Assembly (NCBI GenBank): GCA_035535035.1
Contig: DATLQW010000015.1
Span: 1 to 22,890 of the forward strand
DNA from: JASHVB01 sp035535035
GTDB taxonomy: Bacteria > Pseudomonadota > Alphaproteobacteria > Acetobacterales > Acetobacteraceae
Direction of reading: 5' to 3'
Length of the DNA stretch: 22,890 nucleotides
Shown here: positions 14,156 to 22,880 of the stretch, piece by piece
Position numbering within the stretch: the first letter of the stretch is position 1
Layout of the letters: each line of letters opens with the position of its first letter
The notes under the pieces: model-generated
Told to the model about the DNA's origin: nothing
Seen by the model: only the letters and a program-made list of their open reading frames with translations
Databases searched by the model: none
Position numbers and translations under genes: made by a program

Positions 14156-15642
14156 CCCAGGTGCCGCGTTTGTCGCGCCGGACCCTGTCTGCGCTGCCGC
14201 CGGAGATCGGGCGCCCTGGTTTCGACCCGGCGTGCCTGACCCCGGGCCTCGTCCATCTCGGCATCGGCGCCTTCGCCCGTGCCCACCTCGCCGCCTACAC
14301 CGCCCCCCTGCTCGCCGCCGATCCGACCTGGGGCATTCTGGGCGTCAGCCTGCGTCGCGCCGACACGCGCGAGGCGCTCGCTCCGCAGGACTGGCTCTAT
14401 GCCTGCGCCGAGCGCGACGGCGCGGGCGAACGGATCGCCGTCATGGGGCCGCTGACCGGGATCATGGTCGTGCCCGAGGATCCCGTCGGCGTGTTCCGCC
14501 GCCTCGCCGATCCGACGACCCGCATCGTCACCCTGACCGTTACGGAGAAGGGGTATTGCCGGGATACGGCGAGCGGCGACCTCGACGAGAGCAACCCGGT
14601 CATCCGCCACGATCTCGCCCATCTCGCGACGCCGGCGAGCGCGCCCGGACTTCTGGCTGCCGCGCTCGGCGCCCGCCGCGCGGCCGGGATCCCTCCGTTC
14701 ACCGTGCTGTCCTGCGACAACCTTGCCGCCAATGGCGACGTCGCGCGCCGGGTGGTCAGCCGCTTCGCCTGCTTGCGGGATCCGGACCTGGGCCGCTTCG
14801 TCGCCGAGCAGGTTGCCTTCCCCTCCTGCATGGTCGATCGCATCGTCCCTGCGACGACGGCGGCGGACCGCGTCCGCATCGATGCGGCGCTCGGTATGGC
14901 GGACGCCTGGCCGGTGCTGTGCGAACCGTTCCGCCAATGGGTGGTCGAGGACCGGTTTCCGCTCGGCCGTCCGGCCTGGGAGGAAACCGGCGCGGAACTG
15001 GTCGCCGACGTCCATCCCTACGAGGACATGAAACTTCGCCTGCTGAACGGCAGCCATTCGGCCATCGCCTATCTCGGCCAACTCGCCGGCTGGCCGACCG
15101 TCGCGGAGGCGATCGCCGAACCGGCGCTGCGCGACTTCGTCGCCGCCCTGATGACGGAAAGCGCCGCCACCCTGCGGATGCCGGCAGGGGTCGATCTCGA
15201 GACGTATCGCCGCGCGTTGCTCGACCGCTTCGCCAACCCGGCGCTGCACCATCGCACGGCGCAGATCGCCATGGACGGCTCGCAGAAACTGCCGCAGCGG
15301 CAGTTCGCCCCGGCGCTCGATCGGCTGCGCGCCGGCCGCCGCGCGCCGTGCATCGCGCTTGGCGTGGCCGCCTGGCTGCGTTTTCTGCGCGGCACCGCCG
15401 ACGACGGCAGTGCGCTTGCGCTCGACGATCCGCAGGCAGCCCGGCTGCGTGCTGCCGCAGGGGCTGCCCACGACGACCGCGCCTTGCGCGATGCGATTTT
15501 CGCCATGCCCGATATCGTTCCGCCGGCGCTGGCTGCCTCCGCTTCGTTCAACGACGACGTGCTGGCCGCGCTTGCGGATCTCGCGAGCCACGGCGTCCGG
15601 CGCGTTCTCGCGCTCCGGCGCGATGGTGCTGCCGTGCCTTGA
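14152..15642 (+). CDS. uxuB: Fructuronate reductase / mannitol-dehydrogenase family
   Basis: 496 residues. A long-chain polyol dehydrogenase that, beside uxuA, is best read as D-fructuronate reductase (NADH, making D-mannonate). The N-terminal nucleotide-binding fold begins at LVHLGIGAFARAHLA (33-47); the signature with the catalytic lysine is Lys294-LRLLNGSHSAIAYLG. VTVTEKGYC and CDNLAANG are further conserved blocks. The start is GTG at 14152, overlapping the uxuA stop (GTGA); no upstream in-frame sequence resembles the family. The alternative, a mannitol or arabinitol dehydrogenase, cannot be excluded by motif alone, but the operon partner makes it less likely. Confidence 0.9.
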   Translation: MTQVPRLSRRTLSALPPEIGRPGFDPACLTPGLVHLGIGAFARAHLAAYTAPLLAADPTWGILGVSLRRADTREALAPQDWLYACAERDGAGERIAVMGPLTGIMVVPEDPVGVFRRLADPTTRIVTLTVTEKGYCRDTASGDLDESNPVIRHDLAHLATPASAPGLLAAALGARRAAGIPPFTVLSCDNLAANGDVARRVVSRFACLRDPDLGRFVAEQVAFPSCMVDRIVPATTAADRVRIDAALGMADAWPVLCEPFRQWVVEDRFPLGRPAWEETGAELVADVHPYEDMKLRLLNGSHSAIAYLGQLAGWPTVAEAIAEPALRDFVAALMTESAATLRMPAGVDLETYRRALLDRFANPALHHRTAQIAMDGSQKLPQRQFAPALDRLRAGRRAPCIALGVAAWLRFLRGTADDGSALALDDPQAARLRAAAGAAHDDRALRDAIFAMPDIVPPALAASASFNDDVLAALADLASHGVRRVLALRRDGAAVP

Positions 15643-15685
15643 TCCGCCGAACCTTGACCTGACCGACAATGGGAGGAATCGAACC

Positions 15686-16519
15686 GTGACCGCATTCAGG
15701 CGCATCCTTGCAGCCGCTGCGCTGCTCGCCTTGCTCAGCCCCCTGCCCGCCATGGCGCAAGCCGTACCGGCGCCCGGCACCAGCCCGCGCATCGATGCCA
15801 TCCGCAAGGCGGGGGTGCTGCGCGTGGCCGTGCTGGCCAACGCCCCCTGGCTGGTCGAGAACACGACCGGCGCCGGCCAGCACTGGTCCGGCCCGGCCTG
15901 GGTGCTCGCCTCCGCGTATGCGAAGCGCCTCGGCGTGAAGCTGCAACCCGTGCTGGTATCGCACGAGACCAAGATTCCGGTGCTGGCGGCAAATCAGGTG
16001 GACATCTCCATCACACCGCTGGCGGAAACCCCGGACCGGGAACCGGTGGTCGATTTCGTGCTCTATTCCAACACCAGCGTCTGCATGTTCGGCCGCGCGA
16101 ACGACCCGCGCTTCGCCCGGGCCAAGACGGTGGGCGATCTCAACCGTCCCGACGTCACGATCGCCTATTTCATCGGTGGCGCCGAGGAAGGCTGGGTGAA
16201 GCAGCGCTTCCCGAAGGCGAAGCTCCTCGGCGTGGCCGATTCCGGCGCCACCGCACCGCTGGAGGAGATCATGTCCGGCCGCGCCGACGCAGCCCCGATC
16301 AACCGCATCCCCTGGGTGCCGATGCACCACAAGGTGAAGGGGCTCGCGGTGCTGCCGCGCGCGAACGACTGCCAGGACAGCACGGAGAAGGCGCAGCCGG
16401 TGGGCGTGGCGATCGCCAAGCACCAGCCGGTGTTCCTCGCCTGGCTGCGGGCGGTGGAAAAGACGATCCACCCGCAACTGGCCGCCTCGGAAAAGCAGGT
16501 CGTGGAGGCCATGAAGTAG
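15686..16519 (+). CDS. ABC transporter periplasmic binding protein (SBP family 3) in the hexuronate operon
   Basis: 277 residues with signal peptide (MTAFRRILAAAALLALL, cleavage after AMAQA near 26) and a family-3 two-lobe fold (RIDAIRKAGVLRVAVL; QVDISITPLAETPDREPVVDF). Most family-3 proteins bind amino acids. Arg118 aligns with the usual carboxylate-binding Arg, but the GTT/GTS loop reads GGAEE (164-168), and the Asp that holds the alpha-amino group aligns by eye with Asn206 (ADAAPINR). This hints at a ligand that is not an amino acid. Cys133 and Cys229 might form a disulfide. GTG start at 15686 follows GGGAGGA at 15671-15677. It lies 43 bases after uxuB and is followed by two permeases and an ATPase. 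Confidence 0.85.
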   Translation: MTAFRRILAAAALLALLSPLPAMAQAVPAPGTSPRIDAIRKAGVLRVAVLANAPWLVENTTGAGQHWSGPAWVLASAYAKRLGVKLQPVLVSHETKIPVLAANQVDISITPLAETPDREPVVDFVLYSNTSVCMFGRANDPRFARAKTVGDLNRPDVTIAYFIGGAEEGWVKQRFPKAKLLGVADSGATAPLEEIMSGRADAAPINRIPWVPMHHKVKGLAVLPRANDCQDSTEKAQPVGVAIAKHQPVFLAWLRAVEKTIHPQLAASEKQVVEAMK

Positions 16520-16555
16520 CATTCCGCGAGAACCGGTATTCTGGGGAAGCGCCGC

Positions 16556-17221
16556 GTGTCGCTCGATTTCTCGCCGGTCCTGCAGAGCTGGCAGTTCCTG
16601 TTGGGCGGTCTCGGCCTGACCCTGGGGCTGGCTGCGCTGACCGTCCTGTGCAGCCTGGTACTGGGCGGTGCGATCGGGCTGGCCCGCTGCTACGGGCCAG
16701 CCTGGTTGCGCCTGCCGCTGGTGTTCTACATCGACTCCATGCGGTCCGTGCCGGTGCTGGTGGTGCTGGTATGGACCTACTTCGCCCTGCCGATCGTCAC
16801 CGGCGCCGTCCTGCCGCCGTTCTGGGCAGGGCTGATCGCCCTGACCGCGCAGATCGCCGCCTTCATGGCCGAGATCGTCCGCGCCGGTGTCGAGTCCGTG
16901 CGGCCGGGACAAACCCGTGCCGCCCTCGCACTTGGCATGTCACGCGTCCAGGCCGTGCGGCGGGTGGTCCTGCCGCAGGCGGTGGTGCGGATGCTGCCAG
17001 CCTTCGGCTCGATCATCTCGATCGCCATCAAGGATACCGCGATCGCCAGCGTGATCGCGGTGCCGGAATATCTGAACCGCTCGCAGACGGTGGCCGGAGA
17101 GAGTTTCAAGCCGATCGAGGTCTATCTGACGGCGATGGCGGTCTATTTCGTCATCCTGTTCCCGGTCACCCGCGCGGTGGACATCGCCTACGCACGGCTT
17201 GCACATCTGGGGCGGTCATGA
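16556..17221 (+). CDS. ABC transporter permease (polar amino-acid type), first subunit
   Basis: 221 residues, about five membrane helices, HisM/GlnP-type inner-membrane permease. The EAA-type loop that contacts the ATPase is visible as TRAALALGMSRVQAVRRVVLPQA (about 121-143). It starts with GTG at 16556 after GGGGAAG, 36 bases downstream of the binding-protein gene, and overlaps the second permease by four bases (ATGA), so the two should form the heterodimeric channel. Substrate follows from the binding protein and is unproven. Confidence 0.9.
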   Translation: MSLDFSPVLQSWQFLLGGLGLTLGLAALTVLCSLVLGGAIGLARCYGPAWLRLPLVFYIDSMRSVPVLVVLVWTYFALPIVTGAVLPPFWAGLIALTAQIAAFMAEIVRAGVESVRPGQTRAALALGMSRVQAVRRVVLPQAVVRMLPAFGSIISIAIKDTAIASVIAVPEYLNRSQTVAGESFKPIEVYLTAMAVYFVILFPVTRAVDIAYARLAHLGRS

Positions 17222-17877
17222 ACCTCGATTGGTCCGTGGTGTGGGACAATGCGGGCGCGCTGGCGCGCGGCACGGAGCTGACCGTGCTGCTCGCAGTGGT
17301 GACGATGGTGCTCGCGGTGCCGGGCGGCATCCTGCTTGCGCTCATGCGCCTGTCGCGCTCACGCCTGCTGTCCGGGGCGTCCGCGAGCTTCACCGAGCTG
17401 TTCCGCAACCTGCCGCTGCTGCTGGTGATCTATGCAGCCTACTACGTGCTGCCGCTTGCGCTTGGGGTCGCGTTCTCGCCGTTCGTCACCGCGCTGGTGG
17501 CGCTCGGACTCAACGTCTCGGCCTACAACGGCGAGACCTTCCGCGCGGGCATCGTCTCGATCCGCAAGGGGCAGTCGGAAGCGGCGCTCGCACTCGGCAT
17601 GAGCCGCTGGCAGACGATGCGCATCGTGGTGCTGCCGCAGGCGGCGCGGCGGGTGCTGCCGGTGCTGGCCAGTACCTGGGTATCGCTGTTCAAGGACACC
17701 TCTCTGGTCTCCGTGATTTCGGTCGGCGAGCTTGCCTATACGGCGATGCTCATCCGCTCCCGGACCTTCCGCGTGCTGGAGATGCTGACCGCCATGGCCG
17801 TGATCTACTGGTCGCTGGGCTATCCACAGGCCAAGCTGGTCGATTGGCTGAATCGCCGCTTCGGAGTGAGCGAATGA
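17218..17877 (+). CDS. ABC transporter permease (polar amino-acid type), second subunit
   Basis: 219 residues with about five membrane helices. It has the HisM/HisQ family blocks TELFRNLPLLLVIYAAYY, NVSAYNGETFRAGI and the ATPase-contact loop SEAALALGMSRWQTMRIVVLPQA (about 119-141), followed by KDTSLVSVISVGEL. It is a paralogue of the preceding permease, overlapping it by four bases, and overlaps the ATPase gene by four bases at its 3' end, so stoichiometric translation is expected. Confidence 0.9.
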   Translation: MNLDWSVVWDNAGALARGTELTVLLAVVTMVLAVPGGILLALMRLSRSRLLSGASASFTELFRNLPLLLVIYAAYYVLPLALGVAFSPFVTALVALGLNVSAYNGETFRAGIVSIRKGQSEAALALGMSRWQTMRIVVLPQAARRVLPVLASTWVSLFKDTSLVSVISVGELAYTAMLIRSRTFRVLEMLTAMAVIYWSLGYPQAKLVDWLNRRFGVSE

Positions 17878-18641
17878 GCAGGCAGGACAATGCGGCCGGT
17901 GCGGCGGTGGTGCTGGCCTATCGTGACGTACACAAGAAGTTCGGCGATTTCGTCGCACTCGCCGGCATCTCCATGGAGGTCCGCAAGATGGAGGTCGTGT
18001 GCCTGATCGGGCCATCCGGCTCCGGCAAGTCGACCTTGTTGCGATGCACAAATGGACTGGAATCCATCGACGGCGGCGAGATCACCCTGGACGGACGCGT
18101 GTTGCCGCGCGACGGGCGCGGCATGCGGGCAGTGCGCCAGCGCATGGGCATGGTGTTCCAGAACTTCGAGCTGTTTCCGCACATGACGGCGCTGGCCAAC
18201 GTGGCAAGCGGGCCCCTGACGGTGCTCGGCCTGCCCCACCGGGAAGCCGAACGGCGCGCAAGCGCCTTGCTCGAGAAAGTGGGCCTCGCCGACAAGGCCG
18301 CGAGCTATCCGGCCAATCTCTCCGGCGGCCAGCAGCAACGGGTCGCCATCGCCCGCGCGCTGGCGATGCAGCCGGAAGTCATGCTGTTCGACGAACCGAC
18401 CTCCGCGCTGGATCCGGAGACCATCGGCGAGGTCCTGAATGTAATGAAGGCGCTGGCCGAAGAGGGCATGACCATGCTGGTGGTGACCCACGAGATGAGC
18501 TTCGCGCGCCGCGTGGCCGATCACGTGGTGGTGTTCGAGCGCGGCAGCATCATCGAGCAGGGACCGCCGGCGCAGATTTTCGATGCGCCGCTGGTGGCGC
18601 GGACCCGTGATTTCCTGAGCCATCTCGGATGGGAGGGGTGA
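17874..18641 (+). CDS. ABC transporter ATP-binding protein
   Basis: 255 residues. It powers the importer encoded by the three preceding genes. Motifs: Walker A GPSGSGKST (46-54), Q-loop MGMVFQNFELFPHMT, signature LSGGQQQRVAIARAL, Walker B VMLFDEPTSALDPE and the switch histidine in VVTHEMS. The sequence is of the polar amino-acid (GlnQ/HisP) class. ATG 17874 overlaps the second permease stop (ATGA). It closes the hexuronate-importer operon; no clear terminator was seen before the next promoter at 18683. Confidence 0.95.
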   Translation: MSRQDNAAGAAVVLAYRDVHKKFGDFVALAGISMEVRKMEVVCLIGPSGSGKSTLLRCTNGLESIDGGEITLDGRVLPRDGRGMRAVRQRMGMVFQNFELFPHMTALANVASGPLTVLGLPHREAERRASALLEKVGLADKAASYPANLSGGQQQRVAIARALAMQPEVMLFDEPTSALDPETIGEVLNVMKALAEEGMTMLVVTHEMSFARRVADHVVVFERGSIIEQGPPAQIFDAPLVARTRDFLSHLGWEG

Positions 18642-18682
18642 GGAAACGGCGCCTGCCGACCAGAACCGCGCACGAGCTGCGC

Positions 18683-18696
18683 TTGAGGCAGATCAA
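18683..18696. promoter_or_regulatory. FNR/FixK-type box upstream of gap-pgk
   Basis: TTGAGGCAGATCAA matches TTGAT-N4-ATCAA with one mismatch. Its centre (18689.5) is 41-42 bases from a start predicted near 18731, and TATCCT (18718-18723) is a -10 hexamer in exactly the right place, 57 bases before the gap ATG. Confidence 0.8.
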
Positions 18697-18753
18697 TGAC
18701 GCCCGGGAACCCGGCGCTATCCTGGCCGGGTTGTTCACGGAAGGTCCCGGGTC

Positions 18754-19767
18754 ATGCCTGTCGCCGTCGCCATCAACGGGTTCGGACGCATCGGACGCCT
18801 CATTCTGCGTGCCATCGCGGAGAGCGGGCGGGACGACGTCGTCCCGCTCGCGATCAACGACCTCGGCAGCGTCGAGGCCAATGCGCACCTGCTGCGCTAC
18901 GATACCGTGCATGGCCGCTTTCCCGGCGAGGTCGAGGTCGCGGGCGACAGCATCACCGTGCGCCACCGCGGCCGGACGCTGGGTCCCATCAAGGTCACCG
19001 CCGAGAAGGACCCCACCAGGCTGCGCTTGCAGGGGGTGGATGTCGCACTCGAATGCACCGGGCATCTGACCAAACGGGAGCAGGCGGCCCAGTTGCTGCA
19101 GGCAGGGGCGCGCAAGGTGCTGGTCTCCGCCCCGGCCGACGGCGCCGACGCGACGATCGTCTATGGCGTGAACCATGGCGTACTGACCGCGGAGTCCAGG
19201 ATCGTCTCCAATGCCTCCTGCACCACCAACTGCCTCGCGCCGGTGGTGAAAGTGCTGCACGATACTTTCGGTATCGTGCGCGGCTACATGATGACGGTCC
19301 ACTCCTACACCAGCGACCAGCGTACCATCGACACCTTGCACAAGGACCCGCATCGTGCCCGCGCAGCGGCGGCCAATATCATTCCGACGACCACCGGCGC
19401 CGCCCGGTCGGTGGGTCTCGTGTTGCCCGACCTGAAAGGCAAGCTGGACGGCACCGCCATCCGCGTGCCGACCCCGAACGTCTCGTTGATCTCGCTCGAC
19501 GTGGTGCTGCAACGCCAGACCACGAGGGAGGGGATCAACGCGGCGATGAAAGCGGCCAGCGAGGGCGCGCTGCACGGTATTCTCGCCTACAACACCGAGC
19601 CGTTGGTCAGCTCCGACTTCAATCATACCGCCGTCTCCTCCACCTTCGATGCGTCGCAGACGGCGGTGGTGGACGGCGCGCTGTATCGCGTCATGGCCTG
19701 GTACGACAACGAATGGGGCTTTTCCAACCGCATGGTGGATACCGCTGCCCTGCTCGGTCGGTTGTGA
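18754..19767 (+). CDS. gap: Glyceraldehyde-3-phosphate dehydrogenase (type I)
   Basis: 337 residues, full length. It oxidises glyceraldehyde-3-phosphate to 1,3-bisphosphoglycerate. The Rossmann start INGFGRIGRL (7-16), nucleophile Cys156 in SNASCTTNCLAP, and the C-terminal WYDNEWGFSNRMVDT are all present, so it should be active. INDLG at 34-38 (Asp36) suggests NAD preference. ATG at 18754 follows GGAAGG. pgk follows after 10 bases, so the two make an operon for the ATP-yielding glycolytic step. The upstream FNR-type box suggests this copy is for low-oxygen growth; whether another gap copy exists cannot be told from the window. Confidence 0.96.
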   Translation: MPVAVAINGFGRIGRLILRAIAESGRDDVVPLAINDLGSVEANAHLLRYDTVHGRFPGEVEVAGDSITVRHRGRTLGPIKVTAEKDPTRLRLQGVDVALECTGHLTKREQAAQLLQAGARKVLVSAPADGADATIVYGVNHGVLTAESRIVSNASCTTNCLAPVVKVLHDTFGIVRGYMMTVHSYTSDQRTIDTLHKDPHRARAAAANIIPTTTGAARSVGLVLPDLKGKLDGTAIRVPTPNVSLISLDVVLQRQTTREGINAAMKAASEGALHGILAYNTEPLVSSDFNHTAVSSTFDASQTAVVDGALYRVMAWYDNEWGFSNRMVDTAALLGRL

Positions 19768-19777
19768 GGCGCGGGCC

Positions 19778-20968
19778 ATGGCATTGCGGACACTCGACGG
19801 GGTAGCGGTCGCGGGCAGGCGCGTGCTGCTGCGCGCCGACCTCAATGTGCCGGTGCACGACGGCAGGATCGCGGACCTCACACGCATCGAGCGGCTCCTG
19901 CCGATGATCCGCGAACTGTCGGGGAAAGGGGCCCGGGTGATCGTGCTGAGCCATTTCGACCGGCCGAAGGGGAAACCCGTGCCGTCGATGTCGCTGGCAC
20001 CGGTGGCGGCAGCGCTGGGCGTCGCGCTCGGGCGCCCCGTGCGCTTTGCCGCGGACTGCATCGGCCCGCCGGCGCAGCAGGCGATCGCGGCGCTCGCGGA
20101 TGGCGATGTGGCCGTCCTCGAGAACACGCGCTTCCATCCCGGCGAGGAGAAGAACGACCCGGACTTCGCCCAGCAGCTTGCCGGGCAGGGTGACATCTTC
20201 GTCAACGATGCATTCTCTGTCAGCCATCGCGCCCATGCCAGCACCGAAGGGATCGCCCATCTGCTGCCGAGCTATGCGGGACGGGCGATGCAGGCCGAGC
20301 TGGAGGCGCTGGCCGCCGTGCTGACCGCGCCGCAGCACCCCGTCGCCGCGATCATCGGTGGCGCGAAGGTGTCCACCAAACTCGCCCTGCTCGGCAATCT
20401 CGTGGGTCGGGTGGATATGCTCATGATCGGTGGTGCGATGGCCAATACGTTCCTCGCCGCCCAGGGACGGAACGTCGGCCGTTCCCTGCAGGAACCGGAG
20501 TGCCATCCGATCGCCCGCGAGGTTCTGCAACGGGCTGCGGCCGCCGGCTGCAAGGTGGTGCTGCCGAGCGATGCCGTGACGGCACCGGAACTGAAGGCGG
20601 GAATACAGACGCGTATCTTCCCGATCGAGGAGATCCCGCCGGATGCGATGATCCTGGACATCGGACCGCGCACGGTCTCTGCGCTGGTGGCCCAGATCAC
20701 GACCCTCAGGACGCTGGTATGGAACGGCCCGCTTGGCGCATTCGAGACGCCTCCCTTCGACGCCGGCACCACCGCGGTTGCGCACGCGGTCGCGGCCGCC
20801 ACCCGGGCAGGCCAGTTGCACAGCGTCGCCGGTGGCGGCGATACCGTATCCGCGTTGCACCACGCCGCAGTCCTTGGGCAGATCAGCTACGTCTCCACCG
20901 CGGGCGGCGCGTTCCTGGAGTGGCTCGAAGGCAGAACCCTGCCAGGGGTTGCGGTACTCGGCGGCTGA
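19778..20968 (+). CDS. pgk: Phosphoglycerate kinase
   Basis: 396 residues, full length. It transfers phosphate from 1,3-bisphosphoglycerate to ADP. Family blocks: RVLLRADLNVPV (14-25), LSHFDRPKGKP, LENTRFHPGEEKNDPDF, FVNDAFSVSHRAHAS, IIGGAKVSTK and the nucleotide site GGGDTVSAL near the C-terminus. SHFDRPKG instead of the common SHLGRPKG is, from memory, seen in alphaproteobacteria. ATG at 19778 lies 10 bases after the gap stop, making this the second gene of an operon driven by the box at 18683. The following 390 bases hold no recognisable gene. Confidence 0.95.
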   Translation: MALRTLDGVAVAGRRVLLRADLNVPVHDGRIADLTRIERLLPMIRELSGKGARVIVLSHFDRPKGKPVPSMSLAPVAAALGVALGRPVRFAADCIGPPAQQAIAALADGDVAVLENTRFHPGEEKNDPDFAQQLAGQGDIFVNDAFSVSHRAHASTEGIAHLLPSYAGRAMQAELEALAAVLTAPQHPVAAIIGGAKVSTKLALLGNLVGRVDMLMIGGAMANTFLAAQGRNVGRSLQEPECHPIAREVLQRAAAAGCKVVLPSDAVTAPELKAGIQTRIFPIEEIPPDAMILDIGPRTVSALVAQITTLRTLVWNGPLGAFETPPFDAGTTAVAHAVAAATRAGQLHSVAGGGDTVSALHHAAVLGQISYVSTAGGAFLEWLEGRTLPGVAVLGG

Positions 20969-21359
20969 GAATTGCTCGACGTTGTCCGGTCCGTTCCCTC
21001 CGGGCGCCGAACCGAAACCACCGCGTCTCCGATCCTCCCCTCACGCAGCCGCGCCTGACGGAACCCGTCACAGGGTCACGCGTCCCTGTCCGTCACCATT
21101 ATGGTACCGATATGAATGACCTGCGCTGCACCGCGCATCGTTGCTGCGGGGCGACCGCGATGCCCCGGCCGATGGATGCGCCATGACGGTCACGGGGCGC
21201 CGGCGCCAGGTTCGATCGCCGCCCCGACGGGTCCCGCAGCGTTGACCTGGATCAATGCACAGGCTGCGGGACGAGGCGCATGTTGCCCGTCAGCCTCACG
21301 CGCCGGCACATGCCGGTGTCGGGCGCCGGTGGATGAATCTCAACAGAAAAGAGCGAGAC
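20969..21359. other. 391-base intergenic stretch between pgk and the aldehyde dehydrogenase
   Basis: No gene is supported. A 24-codon ATG frame (21112-21186) ends in a stop but lacks a clear ribosome-binding site. ACAGGG-N8-CCCTGT (21070-21089) is a weak inverted repeat that might help end gap-pgk transcription; no T-run follows. The right part holds the FNR-type box at 21242 and the promoter of the next gene. Confidence 0.5.
21242..21255. promoter_or_regulatory. FNR/FixK-type box upstream of the aldehyde dehydrogenase
   Basis: TTGACCTGGATCAA matches TTGAT-N4-ATCAA with one mismatch (T to C in the left arm, as at 9338). The centre is 21248.5, predicting a start near 21290 with CATGTT (21279-21284) as a fair -10. 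The untranslated leader would be about 70 bases. Confidence 0.76.
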
Positions 21360-22880
21360 ATGCTTGACCAGCCGCAGCGGCCCACGGCCGCGACGAGCCA
21401 GCTTCGTACCCGCTACGACAATTTCATCGGCGGCACCTGGCGGGCGCCGGTGAGCGGGCGCTACTTCACCGACAAGAGCCCGATCGATGGCAGCGTCCTG
21501 TGCGAGGTCGCGCGGTCGGACGCGGAGGACGTGGAACGCGCGCTCGATGCGGCGCACGCTGCCCGTGCCGGCTGGGGTCGCACCGCACCGGCGGAGCGCG
21601 CGCGTCTCCTGAACAAGATCGCCGATCGGATCGAGGCCAACCTCGAGCTGCTCGCCCATGTCGAGACCCGCGACAACGGCAAGCCGATCCGCGAGACGCT
21701 GAACGCGGACGTGCCGCTCGCGGCCGATCACTTCCGCTACTTCGCCGGCTGCATCCGCGCCGAGGAAGGCACCATCGCCGAGATCGACAATGATACCGTC
21801 GCTTATCATTTCCGCGAGCCGATGGGTGTCGTCGGCCAGATCATCCCATGGAACTTCCCGCTGCTGATGGCGGCATGGAAGCTGGCGCCGGCGCTCGTGG
21901 CCGGCAATTGCGTCGTCATCAAGCCGGCCTCCGATACGCCGATGAGCCTTGCGGTGCTGATGGACCTGATCGGCGACATCCTGCCGCCGGGCGTGCTCAA
22001 CGTGGTGTTCGGCCACGGCTCCGAGGTCGGCGCGCCACTCGCGCGCAGCCCGCGGATCGCCAAGATCTCCTTCACCGGCGAGACGACCACCGGCCGGCAG
22101 ATCATGCAGTACGCCGCCGAGACCATCATCCCGCAGACGATGGAGCTGGGCGGCAAGTCGCCCAACATCTTCTTCGCCGACGTGATGGATCAGGACGACG
22201 ATTTCCTCGACAAGGCGCTGGAGGGCTTCGCCCTGTTCGCCTTCAACAAGGGCGAGGTCTGCACCTGCCCGTCGCGCGCGCTGGTGCAGGAGTCCATCTT
22301 CGACAAATTCCTGGAGAAGGCGGTGGCGCGAGTGGCGCGGATCAAGGTCGGCGACCCGCTCGACCCGGCGACGCAGATGGGCGCGCAGTGCTCGCGCGGC
22401 CAGATGGAGAAGATCCTGAGCTATATCGACATCGGCAAGCAGGAAGGCGCCACCTGCATGACCGGCGGCGAGCGCGCGCAGCTCGGCGGCCGGCTCGCCG
22501 AAGGCTTCTACGTCAAGCCCACGGTGTTCGTCGGCCACAACAAGATGCGCATCTTCCAGGAGGAGATTTTCGGCCCGGTCCTGTCGGTGACGAAGTTCCG
22601 CACCCTGGAGGAGGCGATCGAGATCGGCAACGACACGATCTACGGACTCGGCGCGGGCGTGTGGTCGCGCAACGTGAACAACACCTACCGGGTCGGCCGC
22701 GAGATCCAGGCCGGGCGCGTCTGGACCAACTGCTACCACGCCTATCCCGCCCATGCCGCCTTCGGCGGCTACAAGCAGTCCGGCTTCGGCCGCGAGACCC
22801 ACAAGCTGATCCTGGACCACTACCAGCAGACCAAGAACCTGCTGGTCAGCTACAGCACGAAGGCGCTGGGATTGTTCTGA
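21360..22880 (+). CDS. NAD-dependent aldehyde dehydrogenase, AcoD/ExaC/AldB type
   Basis: 506 residues, the exact usual length of the acetaldehyde-dehydrogenase subgroup. It oxidises aldehydes, probably acetaldehyde, to the acid with NAD. Visible: IIPWNFPLLM (161-170) and KPASDTP around Lys188 for cofactor binding, FTGETTTGR, general base Glu262 in MELGGKSPN and nucleophile Cys301 in KGEVCTCPSR. The CTCPSR variant and the C-terminal FGGYKQSGFGRETH...KNLLVSYSTKALGLF are typical of AcoD/ExaC proteins. ATG at 21360 is preferred because it gives the family N-terminus; ATG 21333 is in frame but less likely. The FNR-type box lies 104 bases upstream, suggesting a role in low-oxygen or alcohol metabolism. 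Confidence 0.93.
   Translation: MLDQPQRPTAATSQLRTRYDNFIGGTWRAPVSGRYFTDKSPIDGSVLCEVARSDAEDVERALDAAHAARAGWGRTAPAERARLLNKIADRIEANLELLAHVETRDNGKPIRETLNADVPLAADHFRYFAGCIRAEEGTIAEIDNDTVAYHFREPMGVVGQIIPWNFPLLMAAWKLAPALVAGNCVVIKPASDTPMSLAVLMDLIGDILPPGVLNVVFGHGSEVGAPLARSPRIAKISFTGETTTGRQIMQYAAETIIPQTMELGGKSPNIFFADVMDQDDDFLDKALEGFALFAFNKGEVCTCPSRALVQESIFDKFLEKAVARVARIKVGDPLDPATQMGAQCSRGQMEKILSYIDIGKQEGATCMTGGERAQLGGRLAEGFYVKPTVFVGHNKMRIFQEEIFGPVLSVTKFRTLEEAIEIGNDTIYGLGAGVWSRNVNNTYRVGREIQAGRVWTNCYHAYPAHAAFGGYKQSGFGRETHKLILDHYQQTKNLLVSYSTKALGLF

Noticed and set aside
21112..21186. A 24-codon small ORF before the aldehyde dehydrogenase.
   Set aside because: No clear ribosome-binding site, no recognisable pattern, and such frames are common by chance.
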